64,000 nt of DNA from JAIBJN01 sp963775505 (GTDB lineage: Bacteria; Actinomycetota; Thermoleophilia; Gaiellales; Gaiellaceae), in contig CAVZIL010000011.1 in assembly GCA_963775505.1 (NCBI GenBank), positions 124,001 to 188,000 of the forward strand, given 5' to 3'. The notes beneath the pieces were generated by a model. The model searched no databases. It was not told the origin of the DNA and saw only the letters and a list, made by a program, of their open reading frames with translations. Positions 52,220 through 60,589 of this stretch are shown here, piece by piece (the stretch's first letter is position 1; the number at the start of each line of letters is the position of its first letter). A program made the position numbers and the translations under genes.

Positions 52220-52616
52220 CCCCGCGCTACGGGTGCACGGAAGACCCGGCGCGCCGTCAGTGAAGCGGCCAGGTCTTCCACAGCTTCCACAGCCCTGTTG
52301 ACAAATCCCTCATCGGAGGGATGTCGCAAGCTGTGGAAAAACTAAGACTTCGGGAGGTTTACCACCACCTGTTGAGGCCGCCAAGGGCGGCGAGCGAGGT
52401 AACGAACGTGACGAGAAAGCCAGCGCGCGAACCTTCCAATGAAGCATCTTCGACTCCTCTCGAGAGGGGATAACGGCGGCACGGATCCTATACCCCTTTT
52501 GGGGGAGAAGCAAGAGCTTTGAGCAGTTTTGCTCAGAACTCGGGCCGCGGGTCCGATCGTTCAACCGATCACCCTCTTCGGAATCGGGCTGTCCGTAGGT
52601 CACCTGCGGACTCGCG
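52220..52616. promoter_or_regulatory. Noncoding region with DnaA-box-like sites and hairpins
   Basis: About 400 bases between the LuxR gene and the HD-GYP gene. It contains TCTTCCACA (52274-52282), GCTTCCACA (52283-52291) and, on the other strand, TTTTCCACA (52332-52340), all close to the DnaA box TTRTCCACA; an exact TTGTCCACA lies at 51851-51859. A perfect hairpin ATCCCTC-ATCG-GAGGGAT spans 52305-52322, directly after TTGACA (52298-52303). A second small hairpin TGAGCA-GTTT-TGCTCA is at 52520-52535. A short reverse frame starting 52443 has a GAGGAG site but no recognisable product. Confidence 0.4.
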
Positions 52617-53899
52617 GTGGGCCTCATTCTCAGCGGCGCTTCATTCGGGCCTGCCTGGGCCGCGTTGATCCTGGGCGCGCTCTCGATACTGGCAGAGCGT
52701 CGTCCGGTTCGGGTGAACTCGAACGTCGAGCTGACCGCGTCTCTTCTCCCGGTTGTGTTCGCCGCAGTCATGTTCGGCCTTTGTCTGCAATGGCCGTAGG
52801 TGCGCTTGGCCTCGTGGTCACGTTCCAGCAGCCGTACACACGCTGGCTGATATGGACGTGCACCCGATCTCTCGGCGCGGGCCTCGCCGGTGTCGCTGCG
52901 TCATTGATCCTGGTAGACGAACTCTCGTCGGGCCGTCTTTTCGGCGCGGTTGCGGTCGCTGCGTTCGTCAACTCAGCCTTCGACACGATGGTGGGTGCTC
53001 TAGTCATCCGGATCCGGAGGAGCGGCGACTCTCTGTCCGGCCTTCGCCTCATGAAGCCGATCCTCCTTGGGACCGTCCCTCTGTACACCGCAGTCCTCGT
53101 GCTGCTCATCTACGCATACGAGGAGTTCTCGGGCTGGAGCCTCTTCCTGTTCTTGGTGCCGGCGTTCGCTGCTCACAGGCTCCATGGCCTGTACCGCGAG
53201 CAGCGCGAGAAAACTGATCAGCTGCGGGTGGCAAACGATCGGATGGAGAACGCAAACCTATCCTTCGCCGTTGCCCTGGTTGCTGCGCTGGACGCGAGAG
53301 ATCAGTACACAGCCGGCCATTCAGCTGCGGTGGCGGTCTATGCGCGAGACATCGCGTCGCGCCTCGGACTGTCTGAGGAGTGCCAGCAGACCGCCCATCT
53401 TTGTGGCCTTGTTCACGACATCGGGAAGGTGGGGCTTCCTGCGGGCCTCCTCGAAAAGCCCGGGCGCTCTACGCTCGAGGAGCGCCGGCGAATGGAGGAG
53501 CACTCCGCAATTGGAGAGCGCATTCTCCAGAAGGTCGATGACTATGCGGAAATCGCTTGGATCGTCCGTCACCATCACGAGCGGATGGACGGCAACGGGT
53601 ATCCGGACAGGCTGCGGGGCGAGGAGATACCTCTCATCTCGCGGATCATCGCCGTTGCAGACGCATACAACGCGATGACTTCTGGTCGTCCGTACCGCGA
53701 TGCGATGCCCAGCCGCGTGGCCCGCTTCCGTCTTGCGCAGGCCTCGGGTACCCAATTTGACACGACTGTCGTGGCCGCCTTCGAAGCGATCCTTGCGGGC
53801 GCAGGTGAGACTTACCTTTCCGGAGTACGAGCGGACTTCGCCGTCGAGGCCCAGCGACAGCCCGACCTCTTGCCGCAAGCCGTCGCCAGCGTCGCTTAG
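52617..53899 (+). CDS. HD-GYP phosphohydrolase with N-terminal membrane domain, frameshifted
   Basis: The C-terminal half is an HD-GYP domain: ALDARDQYTAGHSAAVAVYA, LCGLVHDIGKVGLPAGLL (HD pair), RHHHERMDGNGYPDRL (HHxxxDGxGYP) and IIAVADAYNAMTSGRPYR. Such enzymes degrade cyclic di-GMP or related nucleotides. The N-terminal half has about five membrane helices, with ERRPVRVNSNVELTASLLPV characteristic of the actinobacterial family. Reading passes from one frame to another near 52777, where one C appears to be missing from GGCC. The true start may lie upstream of the GTG at 52617. The TAG stop directly abuts the tRNA fragment. Confidence 0.83.
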
Positions 53900-53937
53900 T
53901 AAGCGCAGGAACACGGGTTCGAATCCCGTATGCGCCT
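53900..53937 (+). other. tRNA 3'-end fragment (T-arm plus acceptor), probable integration scar
   Basis: ACGGG-TTCGAAT-CCCGT (53913-53929) is a perfect T-arm with a canonical TTCGAAT loop, followed by ATGCGCC (53930-53936), which would be the 3' acceptor strand. No matching GGCGCAT 5' strand, D-arm or complete anticodon arm precedes it; the HD-GYP reading frame occupies that place. The upstream bases TTAGTAA-GCGCA-GGAAC would fit an anticodon loop, stem half and variable loop, so the copied part may start inside the anticodon arm. Integrases commonly duplicate this 3' part of a tRNA gene at an element border. Confidence 0.7.
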
Positions 53938-54068
53938 TTCTCGCCTGCACAGGTACGCGCAAACCCGCATTCCTCCGTGGTCAGACGTGCCGGGAGGTAC
54001 CGGGAAACGCCCTGGACCGCATATACCGGCGCATACACCAGAATTCGCTCCCGCAGTAAGGTCGTGAC

Positions 54069-54964
54069 GTGGCGGTGCCCAACGAGCTTGATGCGCGACT
54101 TAGCGCCTGGGAAGACATCAAGCGCCTCCGCGACTCCGACGCTCTAAATGCGGCTGCGGTCAACACGCCGCGTGCAGCAGGCCTGCGGGTCTTCTACGGC
54201 GGTCGAGGGATCTGGACCGACAAGGCTCGAACGTCGACCCTCTCGTCGGACGGTGTGACGGTCGGAGTGCTTCACACAGGTAGGTCGTATGCCGACGACT
54301 TGCTGCCAGACGGCATCGTCTACCACTACCCGCGCACGACCGTACCAGGGCGTGACGCACAAGAGGTCGAGGCCACGAAGGCTGCGAAGGACCTGGCGCT
54401 ACCCGTGTTCGTAGTGGTCCAGCCCGACTCCACGTCACGCCGCATCGTGCATCTCGGGTGGGTCGAGGATTGGGACGACGGGTCGGAGCTTTTCTCGATT
54501 GCGTTTGAGGAAGCGCCGCCACCGGAGATGCCCGCTGCGGCAGAGGAAGATGAGCTCCCATTCCAGCTTGAGCGTGGGACCACGCAGAGCAAGAAGGTCT
54601 CCGCAACATCGAGGCCCGGCCAACATCGATTTAGCTTCCGAGTGTTTCGTCGCTATGGGCCGCAATGCGCAGTGTGCGACGTATCAGTGATGGGCCTGCT
54701 GGATGCGGCCCACTTGCGTGCATACCGCGACAAGGGCAGCGACGACCCACGCAACGGACTCGTTCTCTGCGCGACTCACCACCGGGCGTTCGATAAGCGC
54801 CTGTTCACGATCGATCCGTCGACACTGGCGCTGGTGATCTGCGACGAGGACCAACGGCGTCGGCGTTGGCCCTAACCAGACCGTCGATCGCTCACCTTCC
54901 GGCGCTACCTCACAGCGAGTCACTCGCCTGGTGCTGGTCGAGGTTCGATCCAGCTACCGGCTGA
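54069..54964 (+). CDS. HNH endonuclease with N-terminal SRA-like domain, frameshifted near end
   Basis: About 298 residues when repaired. The N-terminal part (GLRVFYGGRGIWTDKARTST; DGIVYHYPRTTVPGRDAQEV) resembles the modified-base-reading domain of McrA/ScoMcrA-like enzymes. The C-terminal HNH core reads CAVCDVSVMGLLDAAHLRAY and NGLVLCATHHRAFDKRLF. The frame stops early at 54875, but losing one base near 54862 restores RPSIAHLPALPHSESLAWCW and ends at 54962-54964, the normal tail of this family. It is probably a type IV restriction-like nuclease acting on modified DNA; no methylase is nearby. Confidence 0.82.
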
Positions 54965-54997
54965 CGGCGGCCTGCCCGACGTCGGGCGGCCTTCGGG

Positions 54998-55016
54998 CTC
55001 AAGGGCTACCCTTGAG
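54998..55016. repeat. Hairpin upstream of the 32-residue peptide gene
   Basis: CTCAAGGG-CTA-CCCTTGAG is a perfect 8-bp stem. The palindrome CCCGACGTCGGG lies just before it (54975-54986). They fall between the HNH gene and the small peptide gene and could terminate the first or regulate the second. Confidence 0.4.
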
Positions 55017-55045
55017 GCGGCCTCGACCAAGACCACGGAGGACGC

Positions 55046-55144
55046 ATGACCCTCAGTTCGGTAACGACGATCGCCGTCGTGCTCGCGCTCATCATCTTCG
55101 TTGGGATGCTCGTCGGGCTACCCGTCGGGATACCGGGCTTCTGA
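55046..55144 (+). CDS. Thirty-two-residue single-span membrane peptide
   Basis: An ATG frame with a strong GGAGG site seven bases upstream, ending in TGA. After MTLSSVT comes one hydrophobic helix, TIAVVLALIIFVGMLVGLPV, then GIPGF. It is too short for usual gene finders. A perfect terminator follows 19 bases after the stop, so this is a complete, independent transcription unit. Such peptides can be toxins of type I systems or membrane modulators; no antisense RNA or partner was found, so no function is assigned. Confidence 0.65.
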   Translation: MTLSSVTTIAVVLALIIFVGMLVGLPVGIPGF

Positions 55145-55162
55145 GAGAGGATGATCCAAACC

Positions 55163-55188
55163 GAGAGGCGGGCTTCGGCCCGCCTCTC
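55163..55188 (+). terminator. Intrinsic terminator after the small peptide gene
   Basis: GAGAGGCGGGC-TTCG-GCCCGCCTCTC: an 11-bp perfect stem with a UUCG tetraloop, followed by GTCTT. It is the strongest terminator-like structure in the window. Confidence 0.8.
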
Positions 55189-55348
55189 GTCTTAAGCCGG
55201 CTGAACCGCGATTACCCTCGACTTGCCGATTAAGCCGATCGGCTGCGCGCGCTGCCTAGCCCGATTCAGGCTTAGGGAGTTGTCACTCCGGCCACCAGAT
55301 GGCCGTTCAGACGGTTGCACGACGTACGATCAGGTGGCGCATTGCATG

Positions 55349-57556
55349 CACGTCCGAATTGGAAGGGTTCGCTCGCGTGCACTCGCCGATTGCATCGCTT
55401 CGAGACTCAGAGGAGCCGAGCTCCGCGCACTGTTCAAGCGTGTACGGAGCAGCGGCCGCGGCAGGGTCGTCTTTCTCTCCGGCTCGGAGGGGAGTGGACG
55501 AACATGGGTACTCAAGCGCCTCGAAGATGCTGCGTTCAGACCGTGCCAAGCCTGTCGTGCTGGCAGGCTCGATGGCTTCCGGCGAGTATCTGCCCTGGGG
55601 CCAGGATCCAGGCAAGGCCCTCGACGAGGCGCTGACGTTCGCTGGAAGCGTCCTGGCGCTGACAGCGCCGCTGACTGGACCGATCGGCCCTCTCGTCGGC
55701 CAGATCGTCGCTCAGAGCCGGGCGGCGCGGGAGCTTGCGAGGCGATTTCCGGGCGGGCGCGACGTTGTCGACGTGACGGTCGAGCTCCTGCGAAGCGCCG
55801 CGAGGGAGCAGCCGGTGGTATGCATCGTCGACGAGGTCGAAAAGAGCACGGGCGACTGGTGGCGCGAGCTCGTCGTGACCTTTGCCGAGGAGGTGGGCCG
55901 GGACCTACCGCTGTTTCTGGTCCAGGGCCTGGCCGGCCCTCACGAGCTCGGCGAGCCCGTTCCCGACGAGGACGCTGCCATCGCCGCCGCACGGATCCTC
56001 AGGGAGCGTGGATTGGCCGAGTGGCGAGCGCTCGAGCCGGTGGCGCAGGTTCGGTCGCTACCGCGCTCGGCCCGATATCCTCTTCGGTCGCGGACGAGCT
56101 CGTCGCGCTCTCCGGCGGCCAGCCCGAGTGGATCGCCGAGCTCTGGCAGGCGTGGACCGACGACGGCACACTCGTCCAGGACGGAGGTGGCCGCTGGCGT
56201 TTCGCCCGCTCGCAGGCGGAAGGTTCTGGCGCGGCGCGCTCCTTCTCGCACGATCGTTCCGGAGCGTCGTCGGCGACAATCTGGAACGACTCGCCTTCGC
56301 GCGGGATGTGCTTGCCTACGGCGCGCTCGAAGGGCGTATCTTCGCCGGCGGATGCCGTTGCGGCGGCGCTGGAATACGATCAAGACGAGCTGATCGACTT
56401 CATCGATGATGTTCTTGTGCGGGACGGTTCGCCGCTCGTGCAGGAAGCGGGCTTCGTCGAGATCGCCGTCCCACCGCTGCCGCAGCATTCGCTCTGCCTC
56501 TACGTTTTCTCCTCCGGGGCCGTGTGGCACCTCGTGCGCCAGCTCGCACCGGAGCGAGAGCGCGTGCTGAGCGGCCGCATGGCCGACGCGCTGCGCGCGC
56601 TCTACGTTCGGGAAGGAGAGGCGCATGGCGCCCACCCTCGCACGCTTGTACGCCGCCGCCGGCGAGGAGAACTGCAACCGCCCGCTATCGCAGGCTCGCC
56701 GCCTTCGGGGCCACGCCAGACATCATCGCCTGGCAAGCAAGGCGGCTCGGGGAGTCGGCTGACACACTTCCGACACGGTTCGAGCGCTGGCGTGCCATGA
56801 CATTCCTGTTGCGCGTCTTCTGGGCCCTCCAGTCTGTCTTGGCCTCCGAAGAGCTGATCAAGATCACTCGCGTCGCGCGCGAGCTCGCGCGCAGCCTGGG
56901 ACTCCGCAGAGAGGAGCTGCTCGAACCGCCCACTGGAGTAGGGCGCAAGTGCATCGCAGGGAACTTCGATGAGTCACTCGCGGCCGCTCGAGAGGTCAGC
57001 GAGGGCGCCATCGAGCTAAGTGATCTCGACCTCGAGCTAGATGGCCGATTGCTGGCCTGCGAGGCGCTCCAATGCATCAAGGAGGCAGAGGCAGCGAAAG
57101 ACGAGGCCGAGCGGGCGCTGGCGCTTCGGCGGCGGATCGGAGGGGACAACTCGGGAGAGCTCTTCGCGCTCGGCAGTTCCCTGCTGATTGCAGAGGAGTA
57201 CGAGGAAGGGGCGAGGTTGTTGGAGCGAGCTAAGGAGGGCTTCGAGCGCATCGGTGACCGGGGAGAATGCCGCGATCGCTGCCCTCCACCTTGGGCGACG
57301 CGCGGGTCGAGCTGGGCGACCATGACGACGCAGTCGCCCTGTTCGGTGAGGCGCTGTCGGTGTTCGTGGAACGGGGGCGGCCTGCGACTCGAGGCGAGGG
57401 CACTCGGGAGCGCTTGGCGGCCTGCAGCTCCATCAAGGCTCGCTCGAGCTCGGCCGGGAGATGCTGACGCGCGCCGCCGTCCTCTTCCGCGAACTCGGCG
57501 ACGCCGAAGAGGCTGAAGCAGTGCTCAAACACTTAGACAAGCACGACGACCGGTAA
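55349..57556 (+). pseudogene. Decayed AAA/STAND-type ATPase with TPR region
   Basis: Pieces of one large protein lie in order on the forward strand but in all three frames. The Walker A loop is FLSGSEGSGRTWVLKRLEDA (about 55480). Then come KPVVLAGSMASGEYLPWGQD, the Walker B segment PVVCIVDEVEKSTGDWW, SSVADELVALSGGQPEWIAE, LAFARDVLAYGALEGRIFAG and AVWHLVRQLAPERERVLSGR. Helical TPR-like repeats follow (ALARSLG-type; GELFALGSSLLIAEEYEEGA; LGDHDDAVALFGEALSVFVE), ending AEAVLKHLDKHDDR at 57554. At least five frame changes are needed (near 55525, 56050, 56230, 56630 and 57275). The density is higher than elsewhere, so this is probably a true pseudogene. Intact relatives act as signal-responsive regulators. 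Confidence 0.7.
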
Positions 57557-57598
57557 CGGAACGGGGCGTCCGAGTGGGCGATCGTCGGGTACACCGAG

Positions 57599-58067
57599 AT
57601 GGCCCTCGCCGCGATCATCCTTTCGCTCGTAACGTTCGCTTGGACGGTCGGATGGTCGGTTTACGAGTTCAGGCAGCGCAGGCGTCGGCAAGTTGACCTC
57701 CGCGCCTGGTTAGGGATGACCGTCGATCCTACTGGCAGAAGGAATCGACACGATCGACGTGAGCGCAGTGAACACCGGCGGTGTTCCGGTCACGTTGCGA
57801 ATGGCGAACGCACGGATTCTTGATGAAGACAGGCAGTTCGCCATCCAAGAATGGCTGCACCAGGAGCCGAAGCAGTTGGGCAGTCGCGCAGTCGTACACG
57901 TCGGCGAAACGTGGGTTGGTCTTCTCGATGCCAATGCCTTTGTGGATGAGATCGCACGAGTGGCGACGACGCCGCCTCCTTGGCGCGTCGTCTTCGCGGT
58001 CGGGGACGCTGAGGACAACCGGTACGAGTTGGCCGAGGAGGACGCACTCACATTCGAGCCAGCGTGA
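57599..58067 (+). CDS. Membrane-anchored protein of unknown function, frameshifted
   Basis: Two frames join near 57733. The first starts with ATG (or nearby) and has one membrane helix, MALAAIILSLVTFAWTVGWS, followed by a basic RQRRRRQVDLRAWLGM stretch. After one shift, GIDTIDVSAVNTGGVPVTLR continues as a beta-rich soluble domain with QEWLHQEPKQLGSRAVVHVG and VFAVGDAEDNRYELAEEDAL. The repaired protein has about 155 residues. No family was recognised; the beta domain probably lies on the cytoplasmic side. Confidence 0.55.
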
Positions 58068-58097
58068 GGCCGGGCACCCGACCCTCGACCGGGTCGG

Positions 58098-58139
58098 CAG
58101 TACCCGGCGGGTACTGTCTCCGCGAAAAAAACTCGCGGA
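58098..58139. repeat. Two adjacent perfect hairpins
   Basis: CAGTACCC-GGC-GGGTACTG (58098-58116; 8-bp stem) is followed two bases later by TCCGCGA-AAAAAAC-TCGCGGA (58119-58139; 7-bp stem with an A-rich loop) and then AAAACG. The second could terminate the preceding gene on the reverse side; the pair could also be a recombinase or element-end site. Confidence 0.5.
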
Positions 58140-58185
58140 AAACGTAGGCCGGCGTCAGCGGCCCATGATCGTTCCCGTCGCGCTG

Positions 58186-58452
58186 TTAGCGTATGTGCGA
58201 TGAGCGAAGCCGAGGCATACCTGCGGATGCGGCGACGTCGCCGGCGCTCCGCGAGCGAGTTCCAAGACGCCGAGCCCGAGAACAAGCCGGTGCGTGGACA
58301 CGCTCGTCACGCAAGGCGGGGGATGAGTAGCCGGATCCGCTTCGCGGGCGACAGGTGACGACCGACGACGTGATCCGAGACGAGTCGCTCGCGGGACCGG
58401 CGAGGTCCTTGGCGCCGCCTCTAAGCGCGGCCGCAACTTGCTTGCCCTTCAT
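58186..58452 (-). CDS. Possible small basic protein, reverse strand
   Basis: Frame of 88 residues starting MKGKQVAAALRGGAKDLAGP with an AAAGGA site seven bases upstream. The first 30 residues look protein-like; the rest is Arg/Ser-rich and may be out of frame after an indel. It overlaps a forward small frame. A 12-bp hairpin lies directly upstream of its ribosome site. No family recognised. Confidence 0.35.
   Translation of the reverse strand: MKGKQVAAALRGGAKDLAGPASDSSRITSSVVTCRPRSGSGYSSPALRDERVHAPACSRARRLGTRSRSAGDVAASAGMPRLRSSHIR
58200..58358 (+). CDS. Possible 52-residue basic peptide, forward strand
   Basis: ATG frame encoding MSEAEAYLRMRRRRRRSASE and a very basic remainder. TAGCGT lies eight bases upstream and could be a -10 for a leaderless message, but no -35 is evident. 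It is antisense to the reverse small frame; at most one of the two is likely to be real. Confidence 0.25.
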   Translation: MSEAEAYLRMRRRRRRSASEFQDAEPENKPVRGHARHARRGMSSRIRFAGDR

Positions 58453-58468
58453 GGTGCATCCTTTCGTT

Positions 58469-58497
58469 GCAGGGCCGAGGCCTACCCTCGGCCCTGC
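58469..58497. terminator. Strong hairpin
   Basis: GCAGGGCCGAGG and CCTCGGCCCTGC form a perfect 12-bp stem with a 5-base loop. No T-run follows on either strand. It sits 17 bases upstream of the reverse small gene, so it could be a 5' regulatory hairpin rather than a terminator. Confidence 0.45.
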
Positions 58498-58889
58498 TGA
58501 AGCTCGGTTTCCGTCGGGTAGCGGTGACGAGGGTGCCTGGCCGGGCGCTCTCGTCCTGTTTTCCAGGGTCGTCGCCCGCTCGCGTTACACTCGTTGGACT
58601 GCATGGAGGTAGTGCGAGGGCGCTCTGTGGCGGAGCGCCCTTCGCGTACTCGGCACCGTCTGACCTGCGCTCTAGGCTCTCGCGGCGACTCTCATGCAGT
58701 ACGCCACCGTCCCAATCCGCTAGACGATGCCCGGTCATGTAGAGCCGAGCGAGGCCCCGGTGGATTCAAGATGCCGTTCTCACGCGCCTGAGGTCGATCG
58801 GCGGCACCGGTCAGGTCGTCTACATAAACGCCGACTACTTCGGCTTCGTGTTGGGTCTCGGCGTTTTGCCTGATCTCCAGGGCGTGCTT
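58498..58889. other. Stretch without convincing gene
   Basis: About 390 bases. One further hairpin, AGGGCGCTC-TGTGGCG-GAGCGCCCT (58617-58641, 9-bp stem), resembles a terminator. Frames here are short and Arg/Ser-rich. Nothing else recognised. Confidence 0.4.
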
Positions 58890-59682
58890 CTACGACTCGC
58901 AGCCGACGCCGTCGTGGTCGCCGTCGAGCTCGTACGGGTCGCTCCCCCGGACACGCACCGGAGCCTTTCCCATCGCCGCCACGTCGTCGCAGTCGAGGTC
59001 GCTCCTGATCGGAAGGCACTGGCTGTACCCCGCCATGCAGTTGCCTCTTCCGCCACCCCGTCCAGTGCCTGGCGGATGAGGCGATGGCTCCTTTGCTCGC
59101 GTCTCAAACGCATCGCTGGGATCGACCTTCGCACGGCATGCTCCCCAGGCGCCGCGCCCGGCTGCCTTCGCCTTCCGAGCCGCGGCGAGAAGCTGATCGG
59201 CGTAACGGCCGCGATCGCCGTCGAAGAACCAGACGCTCGCCGCTCCCTGCTGCACGAGGACGAGGTTGGCGTTCGTTGCCTGCCCTTGTGGACATAACGG
59301 AGAAGGCGTCCGTACCGGTCCACGGCGTCAAGAGCGGGATCGGCCTGAACGACCTTCGTTCCAGCCGGCGGAATTGTCGTTCAGGACCCGTCCGGCCTGG
59401 TCGCCGAAGCACTCGCCGTCGCTTTCAGGGGAGTCGATCTGCACGAGGCGGATCCGTTCCCCGTTCCGCAGGTCGATCGTGTCGCCGTCGACGACCCGCG
59501 CAACACTGACGGTTCGGGGCTTCGGTGAGGCTTCGGTCGTCGCCCCGCTGTCTTGAGGCTTCTCCGAGGTCGTGGCTTGGGCGTCGTCCGCTGTGGGTTC
59601 GCTCGACTCCGTCTCGCAGCCGATAAGTGCGAACACTCCGAGGGAGATCGCCGCTGACAGGCTCGCCGCTCTCAGACCTCAA
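58890..59682 (-). CDS. Thermonuclease-family lipoprotein with Excalibur domain, frameshifted
   Basis: Three consecutive reverse-strand frames make one protein of about 260 residues. It has a lipoprotein-like signal ending SLGVFALIGC, a Ser/Thr/Asp-rich linker, then the nuclease fold: VARVVDGDTIDLRNGERIRL, IDSPES, KVVQADPALDAVDRYGRLLR and NLVLVQQGAASVWFF with AARKAKAAGRGAWG. The C-terminus is an Excalibur calcium-binding motif, DCDDVAAMGKAPVRVRGSDP then DGDHDGVGCES. Shifts are needed near 59355 and 59275, and another may hide the start codon (TTG 59682 is a guess). It would be an extracellular, calcium-dependent nuclease. Confidence 0.72.
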
Positions 59683-59777
59683 GCCTAGGACGCGCGGCTG
59701 AAAGGCTCAAGGGCGGGCGCTTGCCTGTGCGGTCTCGCGATTCGGCTTCAGACCGGGCGCGGCTCTGAGCTCGGGCC

Positions 59778-60329
59778 TCACTGGATTATCGCTTGCATCT
59801 GCTTGTTCGCGCTGATGATCGCCTTCGCGCCGAGGTTCATATGGGTGGCTGAGCGGCGGATGAGCGCCGCGTTGAGCGTGCGCGTCCCCTCCTCGCCCAG
59901 CGCCGCGGCCTCCTCGTCGTAGTGGTCGCACGCGGCTCGAGCTTGCGGTGGACGTTGCGGAGCACGGCTGGCGGCTCGCCAACCTGGCCCAGCTGAGCCG
60001 AACACTTCCCAATCGCCTCGTAGTCCGAGAGGAGGTTTCGCTTCGCCGACCTGCTGAACGGATTGTTCGCGACCTGCTGCGCGTGCTTGGCTGTCGAGGT
60101 TGAAGAGCTCCTGGTAGAGGGTGGCCCAGGCAGCGATGCCCAGCGCGTAGTCGCTCGCGGCCTCGTTCTCGTTCCCGTCGTCGTCGCCCTTCTCCGCCTT
60201 CTCGGTAGTCGTCTCCTCGGCCGCTGCAGGAGTGTCCGCGGCAGGCTCCTCCTCGGCACAGGCGACCGCGCCCGCGATGAGCGCTCCTCCGACGAGCAAG
60301 ACGAACAGGGCCCTTCGTGTACGTGTCAT
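59778..60329 (-). CDS. Lipoprotein of unknown function, doubly frameshifted
   Basis: ATG at 60329. Signal and lipobox: RRALFVLLVGGALIAGAVAC, then an acidic EEEPAADTPAAAEETTTEKA linker. The mature part begins YALGIAAWATLYQELFNLDS; a shift near 60095 gives HAQQVANNPFSRSAKRNLLS and DYEAIGKCSAQLGQVGEPPA, and a second shift near 59940 returns to DHYDEEAAALGEEGTRTLNA and ends AIISANKQMQAIIQ. The two shifts compensate, so the gene may be intact in reality. Helical, secreted, no family recognised. Confidence 0.6.
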   Translation of the reverse strand: MTRTRRALFVLLVGGALIAGAVACAEEEPAADTPAAAEETTTEKAEKGDDDGNENEAASDYALGIAAWATLYQELFNLDSQARAAGREQSVQQVGEAKPPLGLRGDWEVFGSAGPGWRAASRAPQRPPQARAACDHYDEEAAALGEEGTRTLNAALIRRSATHMNLGAKAIISANKQMQAIIQ

Positions 60330-60589
60330 GCTGTCCTTTCCGTTCATCTGGAGCGACGCCCGACCGGCGAATGCGCGCACGCGGAGCCGAGGACGGTAGG
60401 ACGAAGAGAGGGACCCGTGGCCGCACGAAGCCCCTCCCCGTCCCGTCGCCGCGGAAGTGTGCAGCAGCCAGCGCGACGCCGGCATCCCTCGAAAGGGTGA
60501 GCCACGGCGACGGAGCTCGAGTCGTCAGCCTGCCGGACGCGCTCGAGCTAGTCGTGCCCCTGGGCTGCTGGTCGACGACCCGGGAAGGT

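Noticed and set aside
51851..52340. Chromosomal replication origin
   Set aside because: DnaA-box-like sites alone are not sufficient; dnaA, dnaN, rpmH and gyrase genes are absent and no clear AT-rich unwinding region is seen. Kept only as a finding.
52310..52771. 153-residue reverse frame opposite the HD-GYP N-terminus
   Set aside because: Overlaps the membrane domain of the HD-GYP gene on the other strand and has no domain or signal pattern.
53850..53940. Complete tRNA gene
   Set aside because: Only the T-arm and 3' acceptor strand are present; no 5' acceptor GGCGCAT, no D-arm and no complete anticodon stem can be found.
55223..55348. Upstream extension of the decayed ATPase
   Set aside because: No start codon, motif or coherent frame could be supported before about 55349.
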